Shown here: one piece after another, positions 1 to 10,608 of the stretch
How positions within the stretch are numbered: the first letter of the stretch is position 1
Layout: the number at the start of each line of letters is the position of its first letter
Source of the DNA: Microstegium vimineum
Lineage: Eukaryota > Streptophyta > Magnoliopsida > Poales > Poaceae
Reading direction: 5' to 3'
Assembly: GCA_022036555.1 (NCBI GenBank)
Contig: CM039120.1
Location: 23,650,227 to 23,714,226, forward strand
Length of the DNA stretch: 64,000 nucleotides
Position numbers and translations under genes: made by a program
The notes under the pieces: generated by a model
Databases searched by the model: none
Seen by the model: only the letters and a program-made list of their open reading frames with translations
What the model was told of the DNA's origin: nothing

Positions 1-362
1 CGGGTCTAAGGTATGGCAGTTGGCAATTCGATCTCGTCTTATCTATTTCATGCCTCTCGCTAGACTTTCTTCTCTCTAGTTATGTGCTTATATGTTATAC
101 TCCTATCTATCTAACGAGCAGGGTCAGTTGATCAGAGGGTCAGTGTGTCAGTGACAAAGAACTCAGGGCAAAGCCCGCGAGTACGGAACGAGGCAAAGCC
201 TCGAAAGGACAGTCCAAGGCCGGCGTGCCACTCTTGCAGTTTGTTGTTCTGCGGATTGTTAGGGTTTGATTGTCAATGAGCAGTAAGTTTGAGGGTGTGA
301 TTTTTTGAGCATCTTTTGTCAGAGGTTTGTTAGCAAAGTCTGATACATGGCAAGAATGAAGA
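1..362 (+). other. pol-to-env spacer of copia element E1
   Basis: This is non-coding sequence just upstream of the env-like frame. A block around 150-225 (purine-rich, with the motif AAGCCCGCGAGTA) is clearly similar to the reverse complement of about 36590-36680, which lies at the same place in the second element (E2). That conservation between two decayed copies marks it as part of the element's internal spacer. The pol region itself lies outside the window. Confidence 0.6.
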
Positions 363-1516
363 ATGCCGGTCCCGTTCCCGGTAGTGGTAGTGACCCCCCC
401 ACCACCACCGCGTCCACCCACTGATCAGGGAAAGGGCAAGCAGAAGGTCGTGTCACGGAAGCGCAAGAGGCCACTCATGGATCCAGACTCAGCAGCAGCG
501 CTTGCAGTGGCCGAGGCTGCAGAGATCGCGGAGCGAGGTGGATGTCGCGCCTGTTTGAGGCTCTCGCCTCGCTGTGGAGCGCGTCGTGAGTCCCCTACAC
601 GTCCAGAGACAGAGACCGCCGAGGCTACTGAGGCAGAGGAGGCAGAGCCAGTCATAGAGACTGAGCAGACAGAGGCCGCGGGCCATACTTCGATTGGTGA
701 GCTGATGAGCCATAGAGTTACTCGGTCCAGAGGCTCTGGTGCACCACCTAGTCCTCCAGGACCTCAGCTACCAGACCCAGTGAGGCATCAAGTCCGAGCT
801 CTCACAAAGAAGCAAGTTCAGTTACTTCGCTTCGTGGACTTTCAGTCCTGGTTCCCACCTCAGAGGGATCCCCGTGCCGGACGTGATTTCTATACCACGA
901 TTCACGAGGACTTCTACAGAGCATACGTCGATACTGACGCTCCTCTTAGGGCTCACAGAGTGTGCCCATCTGCTCACATAGAGGGGGTCGGTGGTCCAGA
1001 GATCCTACAGCACCTACAGTACCTTCAGGGGTTATCAGATTTGATGGGACGATCAGGAGCTTATCAGAAGGACTGGGTCTATCAGTTCTATGCCTCTCTA
1101 TGGATCTCCCCTGATCACGAGTTCCTTCACTTCGGATTTCAGGGCCGTGACTTCAGGGTTTCAGCAGCTCGGTTCAGAGAGCTTTTCCACTTAGAGTCCT
1201 CCCCTACGAGGATTCATAGCCTGTGCTATGGGGATCAAGAGGCCCCGCGCCGACCTCACGATTGAATAGTGCCATTTACAGATTTCGTGAGGCCGTGCTT
1301 TCAGCTGCCGTTCTCGGAGGGTTCGAGCCGTACACCGCGAGACCTCACTCCACTTGCTCAGACTCTTCACGAGGTACTCAGGCGTACCATCCTTCCTCGG
1401 ATTGGAGCTCGGGACACGATTACACGACTACAACTATGGCTCCTTGCTCATATCATTCGGAAGGAGAAATTTGACCTTTGGGATTTGATTGTCAGCGAGC
1501 TTGAGGATATCATAGC

Positions 1517-1803
1517 TGATACATCCGGCCCAGGTAGGGTTGGCCGAGGCCCGATAAATTGAGGTTGCCCGGACCCCAACAGTTCTTAGGCACACCCACT
1601 TGGAGAAAGGCCCAATCTCCCTAAAAGACTAGTCTGATAGGGGAAGGGTGGCTCTCCCTTTTAAGGTGGCTTCCTCCTCCCTAGCTAAGCAAGGTGGGAT
1701 TATTCAGAGGCTCACACGTTCACCGCCCGACTACAACTGGGCCACTTGGCCCATTATTTGTTGCGTCTTTGCCAACGGGTAATAATGGAGGATGTCCTCA
1801 TCA
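1517..1803 (-). repeat. TRIM 3' LTR
   Basis: This 287 bp copy has TG...CA ends on the minus strand and shows no difference by eye from 1844-2130. Confidence 0.92.
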
Positions 1804-1843
1804 TTCTCACCTCCTTAAACAAGGGCCCAGCTCTGATACCAAA

Positions 1844-2130
1844 TGATACATCCGGCCCAGGTAGGGTTGGCCGAGGCCCGATAAATTGAGGTTGCCCGGA
1901 CCCCAACAGTTCTTAGGCACACCCACTTGGAGAAAGGCCCAATCTCCCTAAAAGACTAGTCTGATAGGGGAAGGGTGGCTCTCCCTTTTAAGGTGGCTTC
2001 CTCCTCCCTAGCTAAGCAAGGTGGGATTATTCAGAGGCTCACACGTTCACCGCCCGACTACAACTGGGCCACTTGGCCCATTATTTGTTGCGTCTTTGCC
2101 AACGGGTAATAATGGAGGATGTCCTCATCA
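1844..2130 (-). repeat. TRIM 5' LTR
   Basis: This 287 bp copy is followed on the minus strand by the primer-binding site at about 1830-1843, which makes it the 5' LTR. Confidence 0.92.
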
Positions 2131-3708
2131 ATAGCCGCAGGATTCAGGGGTCACTGGCAGCTACAGTTTGCTCATTGGATTTCATATCTTATAGTTGCCA
2201 TGACTATATCAGGAGCTATGAGAGTCACTCTCACCAGGTCGGTCACTGAGTTTCTAGTATACTCGATGAGTCAGCTAGTCATGCATGGAAACCTGCCTCG
2301 CCCCAGCAAAGCTTACAGACCAGGCACCAGGCAGGCAGGTGTGCCACCTCAGTCGGCAGAGGTCACTGACGCCACAGTTGAGCAGATTGCTCAGGCAGAG
2401 CTTGCAGATCTTGATGCTGAGATTGACACAGCTGCCGAGACTGTCTACAGAGAGGACCTAGATTCTGACAGCTCAGATGAGGATTATCAGCCAGTGCGCG
2501 AGTACGCACCGATGCCTCATGATCATGAGGCAGGAGGGTCAGGCACAGCTGCAGCTCCAGCTCTAGGTTCCAGCACCTCAGAGGCTACACTACTTACCAT
2601 CCTTTCGAGGATGCAGGAGGAGCAGTCACGCCAGGCAGAGGAGCAGAGGCGACAGGCTGCCGACTTACGGAGGCTCACAGAGCAGCAGTTGGCTGCTCAG
2701 GCACAGACTCAGGCCAGGCAGGATGAGTTTCAGCGCCAATTCCTGGCCTATCAGCTGCAGTAGGCAGAGATTCAGAAGACCTAGACCTTGCTACTTGAGC
2801 GTCTTCTAGCTTCTAGCTCCGGGTAGACTTCCACTCCTCAGATTCAGTTGCCCGGAGTCTCGCAGCAGCAGCATCAGTTCACCTCACCTCCACAGTAGAC
2901 TCCAGTTGTAGTGGTACTAACTCTAGCATTACCGTCCGGAGGACAGCAGAGTCAGGCACCAGCTACTCCTCCGTTCTAGGCACCAGCTTCTCCCGAGTAC
3001 CAGTCTCCGAGGACCCAGGTGTCCTCTTGGTTAGCCTCGCCCGGTGAGTTTCAGACAGGATTGACTCCTATCCGGGGAACTACCATAGCAGAGGCCTCGC
3101 GAGACCTCTCAGCCTCCTACTTGGAGATCACGGGAGAAGATTCCCTAGGAGCAGCTCAGCTAGTCTCACCAGCTCCAGAGGTTGAGGTGGATCCTCTGGC
3201 GACGGGCACTCACCTTTCTTCAGTTGCCTCGTCGGAGATCGCACCTGAGCAGTCCACGCAGACAGTTACCACTCCTCCAGCTGCAGTTCAGACAGACGCT
3301 ATTTCACTAGTAGTTGAGACAGCTGTCACAGAGGCTCAGGATACAGATGTTACAGTTGTAGTATCCTCTCCACTTCAGACTCACCCAGCAGAGGTTGCAG
3401 CAGCAGTGTCACTAGTTGCACTGGCAGTGACACCTTCCCCCACGCCTCGAGTCTTTACTCGACGGGTTCCCAGGCCCGCTACTATAGAGGCAGGACCGTC
3501 AGAGGTACCAGCTGAGCCTCAGGGGGAGTCACTTGAGTCAGCAGCTCTAGAGCTTCCAGTGCCAGCTCCAGAGGTCACCCCAACTGCGCTTACACCTGCA
3601 GAGGCCGAGGTAGATGATGAGTCAGACGAGTCAGATCTTGAGGACTTCATCATGCTTGATTGCAAGGCTGCAGCTTCTTCACCTTCTTCTCCAGCCCCAG
3701 ACGCTTAG

Positions 3709-4180
3709 TTGTTGGTGCTCGACGCCAAAGGGGGAGAGAGGGTCGATTATAGAGCTAGGGGGAGGGATTTGAGTCTTTGTGTGCTTAAATTCCCCGTACT
3801 CATTCATCATGTCTACTTTTATGCATTTGTATCTATGTATAATGAATACTACGGTTGATGTTTGTGTGAAATATGGTTGGATGTGACAAACTCTTGATTA
3901 TCACTAATATATCTTGTAAGTTGTCTCATGTTTCATGATATATCTCTATGCTTAAATGATAATTGAGCTTCTGCGCTATACTCTGATACATCTTTTGAGA
4001 ATATCATGAGGTACTCCTTTTTACATTCATATCTATGAGTACCATGGTTTGTGATTTGGCTTGGGTGAGCAAGTATGCTTCATTACAAATCCGCTAACCC
4101 TTGCTCAACCATTCCAAGTCTCCAAAAATTCTAAACTATAACTCTTATCCATACTCAAGGATTTATTGTCGTCAATCACC
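3709..4180 (+). other. E1 spacer between env-like ORF and 3' LTR
   Basis: This stretch is AT-rich and non-coding, with internal purine tracts just after the stop codon (AAAGGGGGAGAGAGGG at about 3728 and AGGGGGAGGGA at about 3758). The minus-strand relative E2 has matching purine tracts at about 33920-33955. They may be accessory plus-strand priming sites, which is inference. Confidence 0.55.
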
Positions 4181-4194
4181 AAAAAGGGGGAGAT
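4181..4194 (+). promoter_or_regulatory. polypurine tract of E1
   Basis: AAAAAGGGGGAGAT lies directly before the TG start of the 3' LTR. The same motif precedes the LTR of E2 on the minus strand (33509-33524). Confidence 0.85.
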
Positions 4195-4624
4195 TGAAGA
4201 ATCATGGCCCTAGTTGGTTTCGGTGATTAACGACACTTAGCGATTATTATGGCTAACGTGTGTTTTGCAGAGGCTATGCGTAGCTTAGCCATAGTGATCA
4301 ACAAGAATGGGCATTAATGGTCATCACTTAGCCCCCAAGATGGATATCGTTTTGGATTTTAAGGAGACATGATGAAGACCCTAGAATGATAGGCTAAGTG
4401 TCATAAGATGATGAAGGGCACTTAGAAATAGATAGGGCTTCTCTTTTTATCTTTGACCGTACTATTAAGAGGGGTTGAGACTAGTAGCTTGACTTAGGAA
4501 AGCTTCATGAACTAGGTGTGGTGCACACTTGTCTTCCTTAGCTCTAAGAAAGCCTATGTTGACCATAAGATAGCCTAGAACAACTTCCATTTTCATCGCG
4601 ACGAAAAACGAAGTTGATAGGTCT

Positions 4625-4955
4625 GTTTTCTGGGCGACGGACGCTCCTGACGGAGGTGTCGGATGCTGTCCGTCGCGTCGGACCAAGGCGTCGGACGCTG
4701 GGTGGTTGAGTCCACAACGTCCGTCAACCTACCAGTGAAGGTGTTTTCTGGCTAAGTTTTTCAGGGGCCGACGGACGCTGTCCGTCGGTCAGGCGTCGGA
4801 CGCTTGGAGAGCGTCCGTCGACCTTCCAGAGAGGGTGTTTTTCAGCCCGAGCCAGAGTGGAGCGTCGGATGCTAGGATGAGTCCACAGCGTCCGTCGCCC
4901 AAACTTTATGCAGAACTAGCCGTTGGGGCATGCGACGGAGCGTCCGTCGCCAACT
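4625..4955 (+). repeat. CG-rich short-repeat block in E1 LTR
   Basis: The motifs GACGGACGCT, GCGTCGGACGCT and GCGTCCGTCG recur about a dozen times in both orientations within some 330 bp upstream of the TATA-like box. Related LTRs have similar blocks with a different core at the same relative place. Confidence 0.75.
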
Positions 4956-4988
4956 TAAGTTGCCAGCCCGAGGCAGTTTTCTGAGGGG

Positions 4989-4998
4989 CTATTTATAG
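4989..4998 (+). promoter_or_regulatory. TATA-like box of E1 LTR
   Basis: CTATTTATAG sits just downstream of the CG-rich repeats. The identical decamer occupies the same place in E6 (62008-62017). It probably drives transcription from the LTR. Confidence 0.6.
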
Positions 4999-5522
4999 CT
5001 TCTCACACTTCTCTCCCACCTTGCCTTTGCTCATTTGAGTTGCTGAGTTTGCTGAGAAGGTTGGGAAGAGAGCAAGAGCCCTAGAGTGAGAGAGTGATTC
5101 GCGAGTCCATCCATCCTCTCCTCTAGTTCATCCAAGAGTTCAAGTGTGCATCCTCTAGTTGTGAAGCTTGAGTGAGTCAAGCGAAGATCGAAGCTTGTCA
5201 CTCTTGGTGATCGACATCATCTAGACGGTCCGGTAGTGCTTGGAGGAAGGTGATCGCCGGAGGATTGTCGGCGGCCCTTCTCCATCGACGTTTATGATCG
5301 GTTGTGGGCGATTCACCGAGCCGGAGTGGCGAAGAATCAGCCCGTAGAGAGCACTCATCCCTTGCGCGGGATTGAGGGGGAGCTATACCTTGCGAGGTGC
5401 TCCAACGAGGACTAGGGGGGAGTGTCGACTCCTCGATACCTCGGCAAAACATCGCCGTGTCAAGCATCTCTTTCCCTAGCTTCTTCTTACCGCACTTGTC
5501 TTTCAATTCATACTAGAATTGT

Positions 5523-8083
5523 TGTCACACCCAATTTTAAGGATAAAATTAAATATGAATAACTCATGTGTGCCCAGAGATCAATCACACACATAAGCCA
5601 ACAAATCTTTAAATAGGACCATCACTGAGTGCTTATTACATAATGAATAGTATTCTTAAACAAAACAGCGAAAAATAAAGATAACTCTCGCGACGAAGCT
5701 CCACTTCATAGGGAACGCCGACTGGTTGACCACTAGCCTAGTACTCCTCACGGTAGTCTTCATAGCCATCTGAAGGGGTTGAGAAAGCAAGAGTGAGCAC
5801 TTAAAGTACTCAGCAAGAGTAACATAGGGTTATGAAGCTCAAAGGCTGACACTGTCTGTACTGCGGTAGCTTTTATCTTGGTCAAGTTTTACCAACACTT
5901 AGCTTTAGTTATGCATACCCAGTTGATATCCACATGATAAGATTAATAAACAACATTAACAATTAGACAACATGATCATCTACACTGTGAGTTTTCCAGG
6001 CCGCTCGTAACCGTGAGCACGACTATCATGATAGATTTACACTCTGCAGAGGTCATACACTTTACCCACAAGCCATGTTGCCCATATGCCCGGGTCTATA
6101 ACTCCCAAAACACTGCCAAGGTGAGTGGGCAGGGAAAACTATGAAGTCTTTCAAAAGTCTTCCCAACATGTTGTCAGACCCCACGGACCCAAGGGCAAGG
6201 GGTATGTAAAGCCCCTACTCGATGGCACCTTTCGAAGCGGTAACCACCCTAGTACATGCCCTACAACCAGCTCGGCAATGGTGCCTTTCACGAACTGCCA
6301 ACATGCTAGTACGAATCTTCATACTTGACTAAAGCCAGAGCCATTATAGCACTCATGGTTGCATTTAAGTCCCAGCTTTTGCCCTACAGTGGGGTCCTAT
6401 TCCATGTTGCTATAAAAGCCAGTTTTATCTCATTGTTGCATATATCATTAATCAAGATTCGATTCAATATTCATCATGTAAAGCATAGCAAAGCTACCCA
6501 TATGCATAGAAACCCATGGTGACAAGGTAAAAGGATAACAAAGCTATGGTAGAGATCTAAATAGGAATCACTTTAGACACATGCAATCATGACTAGATGA
6601 ATTAGGGTGAATAGGTAACAAGGATGATCCCATGTTAAACTTGCCTTGATCACAAAGCTCATGATGGTCCTGATCTGCTGCAAAGAACTCTTGCTCACCG
6701 GAGATCTCACCGGCTGTACTCGATCAACATCACCACGCAATCATTCGAACAATCATACACGGAGAAATAAAGATATGATCAGAACATTACACCATAAACA
6801 ATAAAGAGGTTTTGAAAAGGTTATAAAATAGATCTATACTTTACTACGATCACAAAGACGCGAGAATCACACTAATCAGATCTAAAACGAATAAATTATA
6901 GATTAAACAAGATTTTGAAAAGGGCAAGACTAAAGCATTAAAGAATTAATTTACTTTGATTTTCAAAAGTAATTAACATAGATTAAATCTATACTACTGG
7001 ATAGAGCATAAATTTACGGATCTAACGCAACTTGAACGGATCGATTTGAATTTAAAACGAAGAAAATATGAGCATTTGAAAATCAGTGGCAAAACTGTAA
7101 TTAGGGTTTTTCTTTTATTTTCGAATTAAATCAGATTTAAAAGAGAATACATTTTCCAGAGGGGGAAAGCGCATTGCTGGAATCCACTTTAGGACTGCGG
7201 GTTGAGGGCCAGAAAACCCGAGGGTCTCTTTAGCAAATATGCCACGCGAAGGGGTACGGGGCAATCTGGTTCGTTGGATCTGAGATGGATGGATCAGATT
7301 AGATGGGGGGAGGGAGAGGGCGGCGCGGAGGCCGGAGTTGGGTGGCGCACGGTGGCGGCCATGACCGGCAGAGGCGAAGCTCGCCGGCGAAACCCAATAG
7401 GGGGCTCCAGGGCTCGGTTTTCCCCTCCGAGGGCACCGAGCGAAAGAGGAGAGGGAGGCGAACTCCCCTGGGAGTTCGGAGGTGGTCGAGGACAGTCGGG
7501 AAGGACCGACGGCGTGGAGCAGTGGCGGCGGAGGCTCTGCGCATGGCAATGCGAGGTGGTTAGGGGCTCGGGTGCCCAATCCGACCGGGAAAAAGGTCGG
7601 GGAGCACGAGGAGGCCAAGGCGAACCCACCCAGGGCCACTGCGGGGCTCGGGGACGTACGGGAAGCGCCGACGGCAGTGAACCGCGGCGGCGGATCCCCT
7701 GCGTACGGCGGCGGGACCAACCAGAGCGCCACAGAGAGGGAAAAGGGAGCAGAGAGATGTTCCGCGGGCTTGCGAAGTCGATGCGCGGGTCGAGGAGACC
7801 TACCGTGGTCGGAGACGCACAGAACGGCGGCGAAGGCGGCGGAGCAGAGTGGCGGCAAAGGCGCGGTGCTGCTGCTGCTACTGCTAGACGATGCGAGGAC
7901 AGGGAGAGGTGGCGCGGGGTGTCGGGCTATTTAAATGGGCCGGGGATAGAGTCCCACGCGGCTACGAGGCGCGGAAACCGCGGAGGGGAGCGGTTGCGGG
8001 ATCGGCGGACGCGGCGTCGGCGCAGCCAGAGTCCCGGTCGGACTCGGGTAGGGGAAGAGGGGACTGACCGGCGGGTCCACGCG

Positions 8084-8114
<31 letters not shown>

Positions 8115-8493
8115 CAGCATGGTGCGGACTGGGCCGAGGCGAAGGAGTCGGCCCACTCGGGAGAAAGAGAGAAGGGGGAGGAAAGCAGGCCGGGCTAGTG
8201 ACTGGGCCGAAAGGAGAAAGGGAGAGGGTTTCAGTTTTCTTTTTCTTTTCTTTTTACAAACATTTTCCAAATTGATTTTCAAAATTGAATTTTGAAATAT
8301 TTTCTAGGGTTTTGCAAATTCACTCAACACAAGAAAAATGCAGGGGCATGAAATGCACAACATGTTGAACCCTAACATGATATTAGTTTTAATTTTATTT
8401 CTTTAATTCTATGCTTCACAAAAATGCTTAAAATAAATCAAATTAAATTTAAATTCAACCCTAATTTACTAATTCAAATTTTAGGGTGTTACA
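5523..8493 (-). mobile_element. solo LTR, about 3 kb, Tekay/RIRE-like family
   Basis: The ends are TGTCACACCC and GGGTGTTACA, with perfect target duplications ATTGT (5518-5522 and 8494-8498). Read on the minus strand it is the same family as 24498-27876: an AT-rich start, a GC-rich block (here 7200-8090), then a long AT-rich tail with a shared GTGGTCAACCAGTC motif. No gag or pol is present, so it is a solo LTR left by recombination. A TATA-like ATTTAAATAG (minus strand, about 7926-7936) precedes the GC-rich block. The family name is inferred from LTR length and the TGTNACACCC terminus. Confidence 0.8.
8087..8114. repeat. (AG)14 microsatellite
   Basis: Perfect dinucleotide repeat inside the GC-rich part of the solo LTR. 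Confidence 0.95.
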
Positions 8494-8660
8494 ATTGTGT
8501 AGGAAGTTTTCGCTTTCTATTGACTTGCTATTGCTTTCTAGCTAGGACACACAAGCGGTAGGCACTTAGGGGTTAATTGGCTCTTTATAGGTTTAATTCT
8601 TGTTTAGAAATTAAAAAGAGCCCAATTCACCCCCCCCTCTTGGGCATCTTGATCCTTTCA

Positions 8661-9034
8661 CGGTTGTATTGATTTGGTTGTGAACGTTTTTACAATAGCC
8701 AAGGGTTTATATTTATACCCCGGTCATGACATGAGTCCTAAGAGGACACGATTACAAAATATTAAAGGAAAAATACAATATTTTGACTTTAGTTACCTTC
8801 GGAGTCTCCTTTGCCTTAATCGTCGCAGCTGTCGTTACCGATTTGGCTCCCACTCGCCGCCTTTGTCGTTTCGACGAAAACCGCCTTTCTTCCAAATAGC
8901 CGATTGTGCGATCGATTGCCGAATCTGGGAATTAACCGACCGCACGAATATCTGTCGAATGCTCTGAACACTTATCCCTGTAGATTCACCATGCACTAGA
9001 CCACTCGTCATCGTGCAAAAATCCAATGTTAACA
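8661..9034 (-). repeat. partial LTR of a minus-strand gypsy element
   Basis: On the minus strand a purine tract (AAATTGAGGGGGCATG, 9035-9050) is followed by TGTTAACATTGG, a typical LTR start. The LTR then runs down to the junction with E1 at 8660; its own 3' end is not defined. It belongs with the integrase fragment at 10096-10608, which has the same orientation. Confidence 0.5.
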
Positions 9035-9183
9035 CATGCCCCCTCAATTTCGGGATAAAAGCCGTTTATTCTGAAATTGACCGCAAGCTCTACCTTTCCC
9101 CTAGGTCAATACTGTCCAACGCCGCAGCCGCCGCTGAAGAAATTCAAACCCTAGCTCATTCTCAAATCCACTCTAAATCTTCA

Positions 9184-10095
9184 ATGGCAACTCCGGATGA
9201 AATCCCAGAGGTAAACTTCATTCATTCATATGCATTCGACAATCTCTGATTAGCTTTCTCGCCTTTCTCCCAACTCATTCGTTTTTTTCTGATTCCACTA
9301 TTTCTGAAGGAATACAAGAACGAATTTTTGATCCCTTATGCTGCAAACCCTGATTCTTACTTCCTTGGTCCCATGGGCAATCCTGATCCAACTGAGATCA
9401 TTGAGAAGGAAACCTTGAGGATTCCTTTTAAGTCTGGAGTTAACCCGCCAAACCAATGGCCAAACACTTTCAAGACTTGACCGCTTCCCCCAATAGCCGG
9501 ATGGCGAAATTGGTTTCGGAGGATGTTGGAAAAGAACAACAGCAACTGGGATAGTCAAGATATCACCCACTGTCTAGAGTTATCTCTATTAGAAATGGAA
9601 ACGAACCCCTCCTGATAGCAGCTTCTCACTTCTGGTCTGACGCTATCAACGCTTTTGTCTTCGGCCATGGTATGATGACTCCTACTTTGACCGACGTATT
9701 CATGATGACTGACTTAAATGTGTCCAAACCAGTATACCCTTGCCAGTATAAGGGAAGAAGCAACCAGAGAGCTATCAAATCCAGAGGTGGATGGGTTGGG
9801 TATATTCAAACTTACATGGAAGCAGCTGGTGTTGTTTCTGAAAAGGAAGGCAGAGCCTTTATGAACATGGGGCTATCCAGGTTCATCTTCTGTGGAAAAT
9901 CCAATGAGCTAACCCTAAATCTCATGATAATGGCTCAGGATTTAGCTACAGGTACACTAATATCTCTTGGTAAATATCTTTTAAGATCTGTTTACCATAT
10001 GATGCATCAGATTACTGTTCAAATGTACCATGGTAAGGAGATCTCCTGTGTGAGTGGACCTTGGTGGTTTATTCAGATGTGGTTGCAACTCCCAT
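9184..10095 (+). pseudogene. plant mobile domain (PMD) protein fragment, antisense to a gypsy element
   Basis: The frame starts ATG GCA ACT CCG (MATPDEIPE). It is then split by a likely 99 bp GT-AG intron (9211-9309) and resumes with EYKNEFLIPY. A TGA at 9478 and a one-base frameshift near 9604 break it. From there the frame reads FWSDAINAFVFGHG, LTDVFMMTDLNV, FIFCGKSNELT and EISCVSGPWWFIQMW. Blocks of this kind are typical of the plant mobile domain (aminotransferase-like) family; I assign it from motif recall. PMD genes occur both as host genes (MAIN/MAIL1) and as extra ORFs in transposons. It lies between an LTR/polypurine tract and integrase that both run on the other strand, so it looks like an antisense accessory ORF of that gypsy element. 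Similarity stops near 10095, where integrase coding on the other strand begins. Confidence 0.65.
9211..9309 (+). other. probable intron in the PMD frame
   Basis: It begins GTAAAC, ends TTTCTGAAG and is T-rich. Removing it joins codon 9 (GAG) directly to GAA TAC AAG with the frame kept. Confidence 0.55.
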
Positions 10096-10608
10096 GGCAG
10101 CACAGCATGATTCCCGTAAACCAACTCATAGGGAGACACTTGAGTTGATCCATATCAAGCCATTCAGTAAGCCCACAAAGCCTCGTTAAGAACCGAATGC
10201 CACTTCTTCGGCTTTTTATCAATTTTCTTCTGAATAATTTTGATCATGATCTTATTTGATGCTTCAGCTTGGCCATTGGCTTGTGCATAATAAGGAGAAG
10301 AGTTGTACAATTTGTTTCCCATCTCCTCGACAAAATCACAAAACTCGGATGAAGGAAACTAAGTCCCTTGATCTGTTGTTATAGTTTGAGGAATCCCGAA
10401 TCTGTGAATTATATGCTCCTTAACAAAATTGACCATGTTTTCTGATGTAACCTTTTTCAAGGGGATAACTTCAACCTAGTTTGTAAAATAATTTGTAGCC
10501 AACAGCACAAACTTATGTCCTTTGCTATAAGTAGGATGAATTTGACCGATCAAGTCTATGCCCCATCCTCTGAACGGCCAAGCCTTGACAATTGGGTTCA
10601 AAGCCGAC
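10096..10608 (-). pseudogene. Ty3/gypsy integrase fragment
   Basis: Minus-strand translation gives AWPFRGWGIDLIGQI, YSKGHKFVLLATNYF, FGIPQTITTDQGT, YYAQANGQAEASNK and SPYELVYGN. These are the DDE integrase core blocks of Ty3/gypsy elements (D in GIDLI, D in TTDQGT, E in QAEASNK). TAG replaces the expected Trp in YFT-W-VE and the expected Gln in DQGT-Q-F, and further stops follow. The fragment is cut on its N-terminal side by the long LTR at 10609. The rest of pol is absent. Confidence 0.85.

Larger units (their letters stand above)
1517..2130 (-). mobile_element. TRIM (miniature LTR retrotransposon), 614 bp
   Basis: Two direct repeats of 287 bp (1517-1803 and 1844-2130) enclose only 40 bp. 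The element runs on the minus strand, where each LTR begins TGATGAGGAC and ends GATGTATCA. Straight after the 5' LTR is TTTGGTATCAGAGC, a tRNA-Met primer-binding site, and before the 3' LTR is a purine-rich AAGGAGGTGAGAA. Perfect 5 bp target duplications (ATAGC at 1512-1516 and 2131-2135) flank it. There is no coding capacity. By eye the two LTRs are identical, so the insertion is recent, and it must have been mobilised by an autonomous partner. It splits the env-like frame at an Ile-Ala codon pair. Confidence 0.95.
363..3708 (+). pseudogene. env-like third ORF of a SIRE/Maximus-type copia element (E1), interrupted
   Basis: One reading frame can be followed through 363-1516 and, after removing the 614 bp insert and one 5 bp target copy, through 2136-3708. 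It starts with a basic segment (RKRKR, near residue 30). Next comes an acidic Ala/Glu stretch, then a conserved block (DFQSWFP, DFYTTIHEDFYRAY, LHFGFQGRDFRVSAARF). A Gln-rich coiled-coil-like segment and a Ser/Pro/Val-rich acidic tail follow. The frame is broken by TGA at 1263 and by five TAG codons between 2761 and about 2981. The same blocks occur in order on the minus strand at 33972-36546. Elements of this lineage carry an extra ORF between pol and the 3' LTR, usually called env-like; its function is unproven. No signal peptide or clear transmembrane helix is obvious here. Confidence 0.75.
4195..8660 (+). repeat. 3' LTR of E1, split by a nested solo LTR
   Basis: The LTR begins TGAAGAATCATGG after the polypurine tract and ends CATCTTGATCCTTTCA, the same end as the 5' LTR of E6 (to 62727). 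Removing the insert at 5523-8493 leaves about 1.5 kb. Large parts match E6, for example GGCGAAGAATCAGCCCGTAG near 5328 and again near 62348. It carries a CG-rich repeat block (about 4625-4955) and a TATA-like box. The distal U5-like part (8499-8660) contains the C-run CACCCCCCCC also found at the end of E6's LTR. Confidence 0.85.

Noticed and set aside
7115..8282. Long overlapping ORFs on both strands (up to 357 codons)
   Set aside because: They lie in the GC-rich zone of a solo LTR, show Arg/Gly/Pro-rich composition from base bias, and have no motif or homologous counterpart in the sister copy.
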